Positions 56,172-64,000 of a DNA stretch of 64,000 nt are shown here, piece after piece (the first letter of the stretch is position 1; every line of letters begins with the position of its first letter). The translations under genes were made by a program, and so were the position numbers. The stretch is from Prosthecochloris marina (GTDB lineage Bacteria; Bacteroidota; Chlorobiia; Chlorobiales; Chlorobiaceae): the NCBI RefSeq assembly GCF_003182595.1, contig NZ_PDNZ01000002.1, positions 363,501-427,500 of the forward strand, given 5' to 3'. The notes under the pieces are model-generated. The model was given only the letters and a program-made list of their open reading frames with translations, was not told the DNA's origin and did no database searches.

Positions 56172-56618
56172 TTATCCTTCAGCCTCTACGGTAACCTTAA
56201 GCGTTGCGGAAACATCCATGAAAAGCTTTACCCCAACCTCGTAATTCCCCAACGCTTTAATCGGGGCCTCAAGGCTTATCTTTCTGCGGTCGACACTAAC
56301 CCCTTCGTTCTTCAGCGCCTCAGCAATATCCCCTGAAGTAACCGTACCGAAAAGTTTCCCGGACTCTCCGGCTTTAGCAGACACCTTCAGACTCAACTGC
56401 TGCAATCTATCCGCTATCTCACGTGCAGCGATTCTCTGCTGTTCGATTTTTTTAGCCTGCTGTTTTCTTTCTGTATCAAGCGCCCTGAGAGCGCCTTCGG
56501 TAGCTCTGAGCGCTATCCCCTGCGGAATAAGATAATTGTTGGCATAGCCGTTTTTCACCTCCACGACTTCACCGGCGTCACCAAGCGTTACAATATCTTT
56601 TTTTAAAATAACTTTCAC
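56172..56618 (-). CDS. rplI: 50S ribosomal protein L9
   Basis: A 148-residue protein with the L9 N-terminal domain ([20 protein letters not shown], then [18 protein letters not shown]), a central helix of about 40 residues and a C-terminal domain containing [16 protein letters not shown]. It is the last gene of the rpsF-ssb-rpsR-rplI unit and is followed by a terminator. Confidence 0.97.
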   Translation of the reverse strand: MKVILKKDIVTLGDAGEVVEVKNGYANNYLIPQGIALRATEGALRALDTERKQQAKKIEQQRIAAREIADRLQQLSLKVSAKAGESGKLFGTVTSGDIAEALKNEGVSVDRRKISLEAPIKALGNYEVGVKLFMDVSATLKVTVEAEG

Positions 56619-56670
56619 AGCTTTGCTTCCTCAATTTCAATAAATGTTTAAACAAAATTCTCTAACCACC

Positions 56671-56934
56671 TTATTTGTACTCGTCCGCAACATAGGGAAT
56701 AATAGAAAGAAACCTTGCCCATTTAACCGAATGGGTGAGAAGGTTCTGCTCTTTTGCGGATAATCCTGTAATGCGACGCGGAATAATCTTTCCCTGATCG
56801 TTGATGAAGCGTTTCAGTTTTCTTTCATCCCGGTAGTCAAAAAAAACAACCTGATTCTTTGATACTTTTTTCTTGGAGGCAAGCGCATTACCTATCGACT
56901 TGCTCATCGATGTATTTGTACGTCTCTGTTTCAT
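56671..56934 (-). CDS. rpsR: 30S ribosomal protein S18
   Basis: An 87-residue basic protein. The core FFDYRDERKLKRFINDQGKI, followed by IIPRRITGLSAKEQNLLTHS, is typical of S18. An N-terminal basic extension precedes it. No CxxC zinc pair is present. It follows ssb in the operon. Confidence 0.97.
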   Translation of the reverse strand: MKQRRTNTSMSKSIGNALASKKKVSKNQVVFFDYRDERKLKRFINDQGKIIPRRITGLSAKEQNLLTHSVKWARFLSIIPYVADEYK

Positions 56935-56967
56935 TCTCTCGTTACAATTTGTCAGATTTTTCCTTCC

Positions 56968-57453
56968 TTATTCGGAAGAGAGATATTTATACTCGTATAC
57001 GTGGCCGGACTCGTCATTCCGAATACTCTCATCGACGCTTTCACTAGCATGAAAATCATCTTCGATAAAACCAGAAGAGTCCTCTTCCTCACCTTCGGAC
57101 TTCTTTCGTTTGTTGAGAAACTGAATTCTCCGTGCCTTGATTTCAACCACTGTCCGCGATGACCCGTCTTGGGCTTTCCATGTTCTGCTCTGCAGTTCAC
57201 CGTCAACGAGTACAGCTGCGCTTTTTTTCAGGTTGTCACGACAGCTCTCGGCCAGTTTGTTCCAGGCAACGACACCAACATAACAGACATCTTCCTGCCA
57301 TTGATGATTGCTGTCCCTGAAACGCCTGTTACAGGCAATCGAGAAATTCACAACAGGTGTACCGCCCGAATTCGTTTGACGAAAAACAGGGTCTTTGGTC
57401 AAATTACCGGCGATGACAACACTATTGATTTCAGGCATTTTCAAATCAGCCAT
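56968..57453 (-). CDS. ssb: Single-stranded DNA-binding protein
   Basis: A protein of about 161 residues with an N-terminal OB fold: MPEINSVVIAGNLTKDPVFR, then VVNFSIACNRRF, VGVVAWNKLAESC, and VDGELQSRTWKAQDG. The C-terminal tail is acidic in its middle (GEEEDSSGFIEDDFHAS) but ends YLSSE. It does not carry the usual DDDIPF-like tip used to bind partner proteins. It is in the standard ribosomal operon position. The start could be 57459 or 57453. Confidence 0.92.
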   Translation of the reverse strand: MADLKMPEINSVVIAGNLTKDPVFRQTNSGGTPVVNFSIACNRRFRDSNHQWQEDVCYVGVVAWNKLAESCRDNLKKSAAVLVDGELQSRTWKAQDGSSRTVVEIKARRIQFLNKRKKSEGEEEDSSGFIEDDFHASESVDESIRNDESGHVYEYKYLSSE

Positions 57454-57520
57454 AACCATTCCTCCGTTTTATCCAAAAGGTATCGATTCATAGTTAACTG
57501 TAGACTTTGAGCCAGGGATG

Positions 57521-57922
57521 CTAATTTTTTGCAGCAGGATTCTGTTGCTGCTCCTCTTCACTCTGGTCCTCAGGGCTGCCGATCACTACACTGTATTTCT
57601 CAACCCTTTTGCGCATTTCCAGTAGGGGAGTGCTCAAATGCACGATCAGAAAACGCAGGATGTTGTCGTCATAACGGAAAGCTTTTTCAATGGCTGCTAT
57701 GCCTGAAGGGTTCCCCTGAAACTCGATATGAGCGTAGGAACCGATCGTTTGCTTTTTAATCGGGTAGGCCATTTTCCGTCTCCCGACTTCAAGCACATTT
57801 TCAATATCACCACCGTTTTCAGCGATGACTTTTTTTACCTCATCCATGGCGGCGGCAATCCCGTCATCTTCCAGCCCGCCATTGATAATCACGGTACATT
57901 CGTAAAGTTTTTTCATTTCCAT
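57521..57922 (-). CDS. rpsF: 30S ribosomal protein S6
   Basis: A 133-residue protein of the S6 family. [20 protein letters not shown] is the first strand, then the central [20 protein letters not shown] and a C-terminal acidic tail ([12 protein letters not shown]). The start at 57922 (Met-Glu-Met-Lys) gives the usual length. It is the first gene of the rpsF-ssb-rpsR-rplI operon. Confidence 0.96.
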   Translation of the reverse strand: MEMKKLYECTVIINGGLEDDGIAAAMDEVKKVIAENGGDIENVLEVGRRKMAYPIKKQTIGSYAHIEFQGNPSGIAAIEKAFRYDDNILRFLIVHLSTPLLEMRKRVEKYSVVIGSPEDQSEEEQQQNPAAKN

Positions 57923-58136
57923 AGCGCAAAGCAACTTATTGGCAATTATGTTGACTCTAACAAATGGCGGGGACCAGGTATTGCGCATCCCTGTCCCTTG
58001 GATTCATGCCGTTTCATGAACACCACTTGCAAATTTGAACCTTAAAAGTAAATGATTTTCGTCATTATTCCAACAAGAGAATAAATCCTGATCCTGATAT
58101 GCTGTCAGAGCAGCAAAATACACCGTGAAAAAACTT

Positions 58137-58907
58137 TCAGCCAATGGAATATCCGAGTTCGAGGATAACCGGTGCGTGATCTGAACTTTTTTCATCGAGG
58201 TCGATGCTCACCTCCCGAGCAGTATCTACCAGTTCATCCGAAAGGTAGAAACAATCGATTCTCCACCCGAGATTTCTTTCTCTCGCGCCCTTCCAATATG
58301 GCCACCAGGTAAACATATCCTTTTTGTCCGGGAACCGTTCTCTCATAATATCGTGCAGGCCTACTGCAAGATGCCGGTCGATAGCGGCTCTTTCTTCAGG
58401 CCGAAGTCCTACGGCTCCCGGCTTATTTTGGGAGTGGTGAACATCGAGTTCTGTATGAGCCACATTGATATCCCCTGTATGAATCACCTGTCTACCTTCC
58501 TGTAAAAGGCCCTGAATGTAAGTGCTCAAATCGGAAAGATAATCGAGTTTTACCGCATAATGAGCATCACCGTCACCTCTGGGAACATAGGTCCCGATAA
58601 CGGTAAGGTTCGTGTAGTGAACCGCCCCGGTTCGATTTTCACGGTCAAAATCGGGTATGTCAAAACGGCAATCGCTATGGCTTCCTTCTTTAAGAAGAAA
58701 ACCGACACCGCTGTATCCTTTTTTGAATGTCGAGCCGTTCCAATATTTAGTATATCCATTCAGCGACAAAATCTCTTCGGGAATAGTCTCCACCTGAGCC
58801 TTGAGTTCTTCGAGCACGATAATATCAGGCTTTTTCTCATCGATCCATGCCAGCAAACTATCCCTACGTGCCCGGATACCGTTGATGTTCCAGGTAGCTA
58901 TCTTCAT
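58137..58907 (-). CDS. xth: Exodeoxyribonuclease III (AP endonuclease)
   Basis: A 256-residue enzyme repairing abasic sites. Motifs are KIATWNINGIRARRDSLLAW at the start, IVLEELKAQ (metal Glu; the more common form is Gln-Glu-Thr/Leu-Lys), HTGDINVAHTELD, and the C-terminal SDHAPVILEL with catalytic Asp-His. The start at 58907 is the family-typical Met. The frame allows 58913. Confidence 0.94.
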   Translation of the reverse strand: MKIATWNINGIRARRDSLLAWIDEKKPDIIVLEELKAQVETIPEEILSLNGYTKYWNGSTFKKGYSGVGFLLKEGSHSDCRFDIPDFDRENRTGAVHYTNLTVIGTYVPRGDGDAHYAVKLDYLSDLSTYIQGLLQEGRQVIHTGDINVAHTELDVHHSQNKPGAVGLRPEERAAIDRHLAVGLHDIMRERFPDKKDMFTWWPYWKGARERNLGWRIDCFYLSDELVDTAREVSIDLDEKSSDHAPVILELGYSIG

Positions 58908-58947
58908 GAGCATATCAGTTCACGTTGCACATACATTCGAACGTATG

Positions 58948-59964
58948 TTACAAATTTTTGAAATAATCAGAGATCTTTTCAGCCACCGCTTGTTCCGGTA
59001 TATCCATCATACACTTGAAATGACCTTTCGGGCAGTGATCTTTGCCAATATGTGAACAGGGACGGCATGGCAGATCGGCCACCTCGAACATGCAGTAAGA
59101 TGTACGGTAGGGAAGAAACCCGAACTCACCCACCGAAGAGCCGAAAAGCACGAACAACTGTTTTCCGAAAGCGGATGCCATGTGCATAAGGCCGGTATCG
59201 TTCGTCAACACAGCATCACAGCTCTCCAGCACCGCCGCAGATTCCGTCAGTGAAGATTTTCCGGCAAGATTCACGACTCTCGACACCGCATTCACGGAGA
59301 GTGCTGCAAGAATTTCATCAGCCTGCTCCACGTCTTCTGTTCCTCCCAGCAGAAGAACACTCAGCTTCAGTTCCGAAAGCAGTGATTCAATAACCGAAGC
59401 GAACTTGCCCGGAGGATATCGCTTGGTCAGATGATTAGCCCCGAAACAAACAGCCAGCCGACGCTCGTTTCCGCTGCCCACCGAAGCCGCAAAGTTGCGA
59501 TCATCTTCCTTGAGCCATAACTCGCAGCCTTTGTCATCACCAGCTATCTGTCTGTCCTCTATTGCTGCCATATACCGGTCCACAACGGACTCGGCTGTGC
59601 CGAACAGGTTGAGACCCGTCCTGACAAGCAGCAGTTTTTTCCAGTTCTGCTTGTGATACCGGTAAAGCTGATGGTATGAAATCGATTGCACCAATGAACG
59701 TGAACGAAGGTTGTTCTGCAAATCGACAACCAAATCATAATGACCGCGTGGTGGAGCATCGGACGTATAGACGGCATTCAAATACGGAGACCCTTCCACG
59801 AGGGAAACAAATGGAGATTTGATGCAAAAATCGATTGACGCTTCCGGATAAGCCGCCCGCAAGCGACGCAGAACAGGGGTGGTCAAAACGATATCACCGA
59901 TCGAACTGAACCTGATGACCAGAATTGTCCTGATATTCTCTGTTGTTCCTTTCTGCAAGACCAT
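58948..59964 (-). CDS. Glycosyltransferase family 9 (heptosyltransferase-like)
   Basis: A 338-residue GT-B enzyme. RFSSIGDIVLTTPVLRRLRA is the acceptor-side motif of heptosyltransferases, and NDTGLMHMASAFGKQLFVLF is the donor motif. The C-terminus has a Cys cluster (CRPCSHIGKDHCPKGHFKC). It likely adds a sugar to lipopolysaccharide core. Its ATG follows the stop of the TPR-like gene directly, so the two are coupled. Confidence 0.9.
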   Translation of the reverse strand: MVLQKGTTENIRTILVIRFSSIGDIVLTTPVLRRLRAAYPEASIDFCIKSPFVSLVEGSPYLNAVYTSDAPPRGHYDLVVDLQNNLRSRSLVQSISYHQLYRYHKQNWKKLLLVRTGLNLFGTAESVVDRYMAAIEDRQIAGDDKGCELWLKEDDRNFAASVGSGNERRLAVCFGANHLTKRYPPGKFASVIESLLSELKLSVLLLGGTEDVEQADEILAALSVNAVSRVVNLAGKSSLTESAAVLESCDAVLTNDTGLMHMASAFGKQLFVLFGSSVGEFGFLPYRTSYCMFEVADLPCRPCSHIGKDHCPKGHFKCMMDIPEQAVAEKISDYFKNL

Positions 59965-60489
59965 TCAGGACCAGAACTCCCACCATGCTTTACGTTTTGC
60001 TTTGTCCTCCGGCATGGAAGCCTGCAGCATGGCGATGTTATCGGAAACCGTTTTCTGAAGTTTTTCCTTCTCCGGCCAATCACCTTTCCGATCGGCAATC
60101 ATTTCACTCACCGTATGAAACGCTTTCAGCGCATCGCCTGACCTACCGGTTCTCGCAAGCGCAAATGCGCGACTCATGACAGCAGCGATCCATTGCTTCC
60201 CAGCTTCCTTATGAAGCTCACCCCGACGGTTGAAATAATGCAATGCCTTATCGGCCGATGCCAGACTTTCCTCATACTGCTCCAACTTCCCCAATGCGCT
60301 GGCAAGACCTGCATGACACAGAGCATCGAACCCCTCATGATCGAAAACTTCCTCTTGAGGAATTGTACGAGTAACGGCCATCGCCCTTTGATACTCTGAA
60401 ACAGCTTCTTCAAAAGCACCTTCCTGCAAACCTCTTTCCCCTTTACTCAGAGCCATATACGCCTGAGCCACCTGTTTCAATGGTTTCAT
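59965..60489 (-). CDS. Tetratricopeptide-like helical repeat protein
   Basis: A 174-residue all-helical protein with TPR-type repeats (YMALSKGERGLQEGAFEEAV, then SEYQRAMAVTRTI, and LGKLEQYEESLASADKALHY). There is no signal peptide. TPR proteins scaffold other proteins, but no partner is evident. It sits between the thioesterase gene (9 bases) and the glycosyltransferase gene (no gap). Confidence 0.77.
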   Translation of the reverse strand: MKPLKQVAQAYMALSKGERGLQEGAFEEAVSEYQRAMAVTRTIPQEEVFDHEGFDALCHAGLASALGKLEQYEESLASADKALHYFNRRGELHKEAGKQWIAAVMSRAFALARTGRSGDALKAFHTVSEMIADRKGDWPEKEKLQKTVSDNIAMLQASMPEDKAKRKAWWEFWS

Positions 60490-60498
60490 AAGAACTCT

Positions 60499-60921
60499 TT
60501 AAGCGATTATCGTAGTAGAAATGCGTTCAAGAGCAGCATCAAGCTCTTCGGGAATTGCCGGTCGGCCTCGTTGATTGAGGGCAGTTCCGGTAATTTTTGC
60601 TTTCAGGATAAGCTTTTTATCCTTTTCCCGAAAAATGTCCTGATAAAACGCGAACTTCAGCCTTGATTCTCTCACCATATTCACTCCGACAAAAAATCTG
60701 TCACCGCTTTCAAGCGGAAATTTATAATCGAGTTCAGCCCTTACGACAACAAGGTTTATCCCTTCCTGTGCGTACATCTTGAAATCCATCCCGACCGCTT
60801 TAAGATATTCATGGCGGGCATGTTCGAGATAGTTCTGGTAGACACTGTTATTGACAATCCCCTGCATATCGCACTCGTAATCACGAACGCTCATGGAAAG
60901 CGTGAAGTTGTATGATTGCAT
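60499..60921 (-). CDS. Acyl-CoA thioesterase, 4HBT/YbgC-like
   Basis: A 140-residue hot-dog fold thioesterase. The active-site segment is MSVRDYECDMQGIVNNSVYQ, with NYLEHARHEYL following. The motif has Asp-Met-Gln-Gly where the 4HBT family has Asp-x-x-Gly. Such enzymes hydrolyse acyl-CoA or acyl-ACP thioesters. It is the first gene of a likely unit with the TPR and glycosyltransferase genes. Confidence 0.88.
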   Translation of the reverse strand: MQSYNFTLSMSVRDYECDMQGIVNNSVYQNYLEHARHEYLKAVGMDFKMYAQEGINLVVVRAELDYKFPLESGDRFFVGVNMVRESRLKFAFYQDIFREKDKKLILKAKITGTALNQRGRPAIPEELDAALERISTTIIA

Positions 60922-61019
60922 TGAAAATGCGTTAATAATTGTTAATACAATAAAAAAACATTATCGTTCATGCTTTGTAAAATAGTTCGATCCGTAGTAT
61001 TTCAAAAAAGCAGTGATCA

Positions 61020-61676
61020 ATGAAAATTTTAGGAATCTCCGGCTCTCCTATTGCTGACAGTAACACCGACAGAGCCGTTAAAGCCGTTCTTTCAGCATCG
61101 GGTATCGACCATGAATTTCACAAATTGAGCGAATACACTGTCTCGCCCTGTAATGCATGCCTCGGTTGTGTAAAAACAAATCGTTGTGTCATCAAAGATG
61201 ACGGTAATTTCTTCGTTGAGCTCGTCAAGGAGGCTGATGCCCTGGTCATAGGGGGCTTCACTCCTTATTCCACACTTGATTCACGCACAAAAGCCTTCTT
61301 GGAGCGCATGTATCCTCTACGGCACAATCATGGGTTTTTAAAAGGAAAACCCGGTGCTTCGGTCATTTCCTCATGTGTCCCGGAAAATGCCGAAGGACTG
61401 CCTCCTGCCGGGATGCTGGGAGCGAATGCCGTTCAGTTTTTTATGATGGAAGAGGGCATGAACTATCTCGGCAACGTCGGTATAAAAGGCAATGTACCTT
61501 GCCTGACCTGCGGAAACGGGAATAGCTGCAGCATGACAGGCATCACCATGCTCTACGGACCCGGTGCGACAACTGCCTCGGTCGGCCTGAGAGCTTTTGA
61601 AAAGCAACCGGAAGCTGTCACCTCAGCACAGGAAATCGGCCTCGGCATAAAAGCCGCGTTGAAAAAACAATCCTGA
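61020..61676 (+). CDS. Iron-sulfur flavoprotein (NADPH-dependent FMN reductase family)
   Basis: A 218-residue flavodoxin-like protein. The FMN phosphate loop is ILGISGSPIADSNTDRAVKA. The compact Cys motif CNACLGCVKTNRC near residue 43 matches iron-sulfur flavoproteins that carry a [4Fe-4S] cluster. A second Cys pair (CLTCGNGNSC) is near residue 160. These proteins transfer electrons in anaerobes. The neighbours are unrelated, and its partner is unknown. Confidence 0.88.
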   Translation: MKILGISGSPIADSNTDRAVKAVLSASGIDHEFHKLSEYTVSPCNACLGCVKTNRCVIKDDGNFFVELVKEADALVIGGFTPYSTLDSRTKAFLERMYPLRHNHGFLKGKPGASVISSCVPENAEGLPPAGMLGANAVQFFMMEEGMNYLGNVGIKGNVPCLTCGNGNSCSMTGITMLYGPGATTASVGLRAFEKQPEAVTSAQEIGLGIKAALKKQS

Positions 61677-61705
61677 AAAGAGTATTCGATCTTGCTACCT
61701 CTCTC

Positions 61706-62362
61706 TCAGAGTTTCCCAGACAATCGCTTGTCAGCTACCGCAAAAAAACCACGGCCTTCATAGCAGTCATCCGGAGCGACAAGCGAAACACCGTTGACCA
61801 CTGTCGGGGAAATAGCGTTATAGCCGACAGCGTCATTAACCGAATGCATCACCAACTCGGTACAATACACTCTGTTTCTATCAGCAATGTTGAACGAGGA
61901 ATCAAATGGACGTCCGATATAACTTTTGGCGTTTTCAGCTATGCGCCACCGAACATTTTTTTCTTTTCCAAAACGATAAACAGCGTAATCCGAAGAAACA
62001 GCAAGAAACTGCTCGAGCGACACCTTCGATACATAGCCCACACCGTTCATCTCGTGTGCCGATGCATGGACAACCCAGAACCGCCCTTTTTCCACAATGA
62101 TCACCCCCGCGTGAGAAAATCTTTTCTCGGTCAAGGATACATTCCTAAAGACAGGAGACCAGACCCCGTTTCCGTAACGAAAAATAATATCACCTTCATC
62201 AAGAATACCGGCCAGTGATTCAATACACCCGCCTGGCATGTTTCCCTTCAAACGGTCCAGTTCATCGGTTGCCGTTTGCAATGGAAGAAAAAACATCACA
62301 ATAAGCGTCAGCAGCAATAACCAGCTACTTCGGCGTCTGCATGTGAACTTTCCATTCACCAT
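61706..62362 (-). CDS. YiiX/YebB-like permuted NlpC/P60 peptidase-like protein
   Basis: A 218-residue exported protein. A signal peptide (WLLLLTLIVMFFLPLQ) is followed by a circularly permuted papain-like domain. The domain shows LDEGDIIFRYGNGVWSPVF, the His in KRFSHAGVIIVEKG and the Cys in RVYCTELVMHSV. Family members hydrolyse amide bonds in lipids or peptidoglycan. The gene overlaps the end of the DUF4878 lipoprotein gene by 38 bases, so they form one transcript. Confidence 0.82.
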   Translation of the reverse strand: MVNGKFTCRRRSSWLLLLTLIVMFFLPLQTATDELDRLKGNMPGGCIESLAGILDEGDIIFRYGNGVWSPVFRNVSLTEKRFSHAGVIIVEKGRFWVVHASAHEMNGVGYVSKVSLEQFLAVSSDYAVYRFGKEKNVRWRIAENAKSYIGRPFDSSFNIADRNRVYCTELVMHSVNDAVGYNAISPTVVNGVSLVAPDDCYEGRGFFAVADKRLSGKL

Positions 62363-62675
62363 CGATTCTCACCAGGTTAATGCGCTCATCAGGCCCATCC
62401 ACTGACTCCCTGTACACAACCGTTGCCTTGTCACCATCAACGTTTTTTTCAACATAAACGAACGTAAAACCGGGGTTGACCGGCATAGCCCCGATCTTGC
62501 TGGCAAAGTCAAGCATTTCACCTGTCGGTTCGGTCGCATATTTCTTTGCTTCGGAAATTCTGCCTTTCGCCAGATTCTCCGTAAAATTTTTCGCAACAGA
62601 CTGCGGACTGTCTCCACAGCTCATGAGAAACAAAAAAGCAAATAAAGCAATGCGCGACAAAAGCGGATGTATCAT
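62325..62675 (-). CDS. DUF4878 family lipoprotein
   Basis: A 116-residue lipoprotein. The signal contains ALFAFLFLMSC with the lipidated Cys, and the mature domain is NTF2-like (DUF4878): FTENLAKGRISEAKKYATEP then DKATVVYRESVDGPDERINL and VRIDGEWKVHM. Such domains occur in small envelope lipoproteins without known function. The end overlaps the YiiX-like gene. Confidence 0.82.
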   Translation of the reverse strand: MIHPLLSRIALFAFLFLMSCGDSPQSVAKNFTENLAKGRISEAKKYATEPTGEMLDFASKIGAMPVNPGFTFVYVEKNVDGDKATVVYRESVDGPDERINLVRIDGEWKVHMQTPK

Positions 62676-62707
62676 AATCAACGTATTCTGATGATTCTAC
62701 AATCGAC

Positions 62708-63355
62708 TCATGATGCATGGTGCTGTTCAAACAGTGAAATTGCACCGAATATGCCCTCGAGTCCTATTTGGATACCTATGACAGAGAGAATCAAACCCAT
62801 AAGCTGGGTAATGACTTTCAGCCCTTCCTGTCCCAGTTTCTGCTCAACTTTTTCACCAAGCAGGAAAAAAACATAGGTTACCATACACATAATGGAAAAA
62901 ACAAGAGCGTTGATGGCAATTTCCTGCACATTTCCCGTTGCGGAATAACTCATTGAAACTGCAATTGTGCCCGGACCGGCAAGTATCGGTATTCCCAACG
63001 GGCTTATACCGATATTCTGCCCCTGCTCTGCCGGTGAGTTATCACTGGCAGGAGCATGAGCCGCCGATGTTCTGCCGTGCATCATGTCAAAACCGATAAA
63101 AAAAACCATTATTCCACCCGCAACACGTAGCGCAGGAAGCGTAATGCCGAAAAAATCGAAAATGATCCGGCCAAGCAGGATAAAGCTTAAAACAATACCC
63201 AAAGCCGTTACCACAGCACTGAAAGCCGTTTTTTTAACCGAACGGTCATCCATACCTGCTGTAACCGCAGTAAATATTGCCGTATTGGCAAACGGATTCA
63301 TGATGGCAAAATAACCACCGATCATCACCAGAGTATGACTCAAAAGATCATGCAT
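62708..63355 (-). CDS. MarC family integral membrane protein
   Basis: A 215-residue protein with six hydrophobic helices and the MarC/UPF0056 pattern: IGGYFAIMNPFANTAIFTAV, then RVAGGIMVFFIGFDMMHG, and GIPILAGPGTIAVSM in the second half. The function of the family is unclear, and the earlier link to antibiotic resistance was not upheld. It is upstream of the DUF4878 gene on the same strand. Confidence 0.9.
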   Translation of the reverse strand: MHDLLSHTLVMIGGYFAIMNPFANTAIFTAVTAGMDDRSVKKTAFSAVVTALGIVLSFILLGRIIFDFFGITLPALRVAGGIMVFFIGFDMMHGRTSAAHAPASDNSPAEQGQNIGISPLGIPILAGPGTIAVSMSYSATGNVQEIAINALVFSIMCMVTYVFFLLGEKVEQKLGQEGLKVITQLMGLILSVIGIQIGLEGIFGAISLFEQHHAS

Positions 63356-63420
63356 GATAGAAAATATAAAATATCGAAAAAACAGGCCTTCAGCCTCTTA
63401 TGGTTTTTCAATGCATTAAA

Positions 63421-63560
63421 GGGCATCACTAAAAATTGTCGCAAGCGGCATGAGTACAAGGTGAACGTAGCACCGAAACGGGAATGACACAGTGTACATG
63501 AGAATTTTGAGCACCGATCAACGAAGTAATCATGATGCGCTGCATATTAATAGTGGTGTC
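63421..63560. repeat. Worn copy of the MITE-like repeat
   Basis: Matches the element at 50450-50598 in TTGTCGCAAGCGGCATGAGT, in ACAAGGTGAACGTAGCACCG, and in the tail CACCGATCAACGAAGTAATC. The inverted ends (GGGCATCACTAAAAATT, GGTGTC) are degraded. It lacks the CCGACTTGTCGG palindrome that the 50-kb copy contains. Confidence 0.65.
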
Positions 63561-63631
63561 CTAAAGTATTACACGTATAAAATGTATACATTATTATGGT
63601 ATGCAGCCGTAGTAATGCAAACAGTTTTACC

Positions 63632-64000
63632 ATGTTTTCTCCTCACCCGCCTCTGGTGCTCCGCAATGCGGTCCTATGGACAATCTGCACTGTCTGTGCG
63701 ATTTTTTCATATGCATTCATGCCGTACATCACCCAGGCAATGAGCCTTGACAAAGAAGGAAAAGCCCCGGTATGGTCTGCATCGTGGAACTCCCCGACTG
63801 AACTTGAAGTAACGGTCAAAAACGGGACACGAATCTACGCATTCAAAGGTACCGGACAAGCGATCCTTTCCTCGGAACAAGAGGCCGGACCTATCAGATA
63901 TTTCGATTACAGCATTGAAGGAATGTTCGATGCAAACAGCAATACAGCAAAGGAATCAATCGTAGTCACTGGCTCGGATCCTGTCTTCAACCCTCCATTG
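63632..64000 (+). CDS. Hypothetical membrane-anchored protein, C-terminus beyond the window
   Basis: Open from ATG 63632 to the window end (123 codons). An N-terminal anchor (LWTICTVCAIFSYAFMPYIT) is followed by a beta-rich exported part (WNSPTELEVTVKNGTRIYAF). The repeat at 63421-63560 lies just before it. I do not recognise the family, and the rest of the gene is needed. Confidence 0.6.
   Translation, partial: MFSPHPPLVLRNAVLWTICTVCAIFSYAFMPYITQAMSLDKEGKAPVWSASWNSPTELEVTVKNGTRIYAFKGTGQAILSSEQEAGPIRYFDYSIEGMFDANSNTAKESIVVTGSDPVFNPPL

Noticed and set aside
1..64000. CRISPR arrays, rRNA genes, prophage or complete insertion sequences
   Set aside because: No regularly spaced direct repeats, no rRNA-like sequence and no transposase, integrase or phage structural gene were found. 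The repeats present are palindromic and scattered.

Overview
The window looks like chromosome of a green sulfur bacterium (Chlorobiales; a Prosthecochloris- or Chlorobium-like genome). The evidence is gene content: a chlorophyllide a reductase subunit (bchZ), several sulfur redox enzymes (a polysulfide reductase-like complex, a sulfide:quinone reductase, an octaheme cytochrome with its membrane cytochrome b), the C5 haem/bacteriochlorophyll enzyme hemL, and weak or absent Shine-Dalgarno sequences on many genes. The species is inferred, not shown.

Layout. 1-1738: end of a Psr/Phs-type molybdoenzyme operon. 1801-6826: a minus-strand run of small stress or unknown proteins (SOUL, HdeD, DinB, DUF2461, DUF202, a Tat-exported nitroreductase). 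7018-11532: mixed single genes (methyltransferase, lipoprotein-sorting-like protein, cupin, Nif3, quinone reductase). 12096-16074: sulfur electron-transfer block (cytochrome b, octaheme cytochrome c, SQR and a 38-residue ORF just after SQR). 16320-22174: housekeeping genes ruvX, pyrE, tyrA, nadK, an unknown 490-residue protein, and hemL. 22388-24693: DUF190, CrcB, a small membrane protein and a cation antiporter. 24699-29046: an HAD phosphatase, then a zinc-type ABC uptake operon (znuB, znuC, znuA) led by a Fur-family regulator with a perfect palindrome at its start codon. 29189-31102: leuA with a complete leucine attenuator. 31148-34246: lipoprotein, AraC regulator, SDR. 34437-37230: a tRNA-Asn locus with three copies of the tRNA 3' end, bracketing a small cargo region (broken GIY-YIG nuclease, AraC/Ogt repair fusion, DMT exporter). 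37419-44537: the fatty acid operon yceD-rpmF-plsX-fabH-fabD-fabG-acpP-fabF-rnc. 44701-50364: gcvPB, HNH nuclease, GH3 enzyme, bchZ. 50800-55070: thrS-infC-rpmI-rplT-pheS. 55229-57922: two small unknown proteins and rpsF-ssb-rpsR-rplI. 58137-64000: xth, a glycosyltransferase, thioesterase, iron-sulfur flavoprotein, YiiX-like enzyme, MarC and a truncated unknown gene.

How it works together. The sulfur genes feed or drain the quinone pool from sulfide and polysulfide-type substrates. HemL supplies aminolevulinate for tetrapyrroles and BchZ acts late in bacteriochlorophyll synthesis. The fab cluster makes acyl chains. The most distinctive signals are regulatory or repeat-based: the leu attenuator, the palindromic operator of the zinc-type regulator, the small ORF behind SQR, the duplicated tRNA-Asn 3' ends, and several families of palindromic intergenic repeats, some nested in each other. 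I found no CRISPR array, rRNA, complete insertion sequence or prophage.
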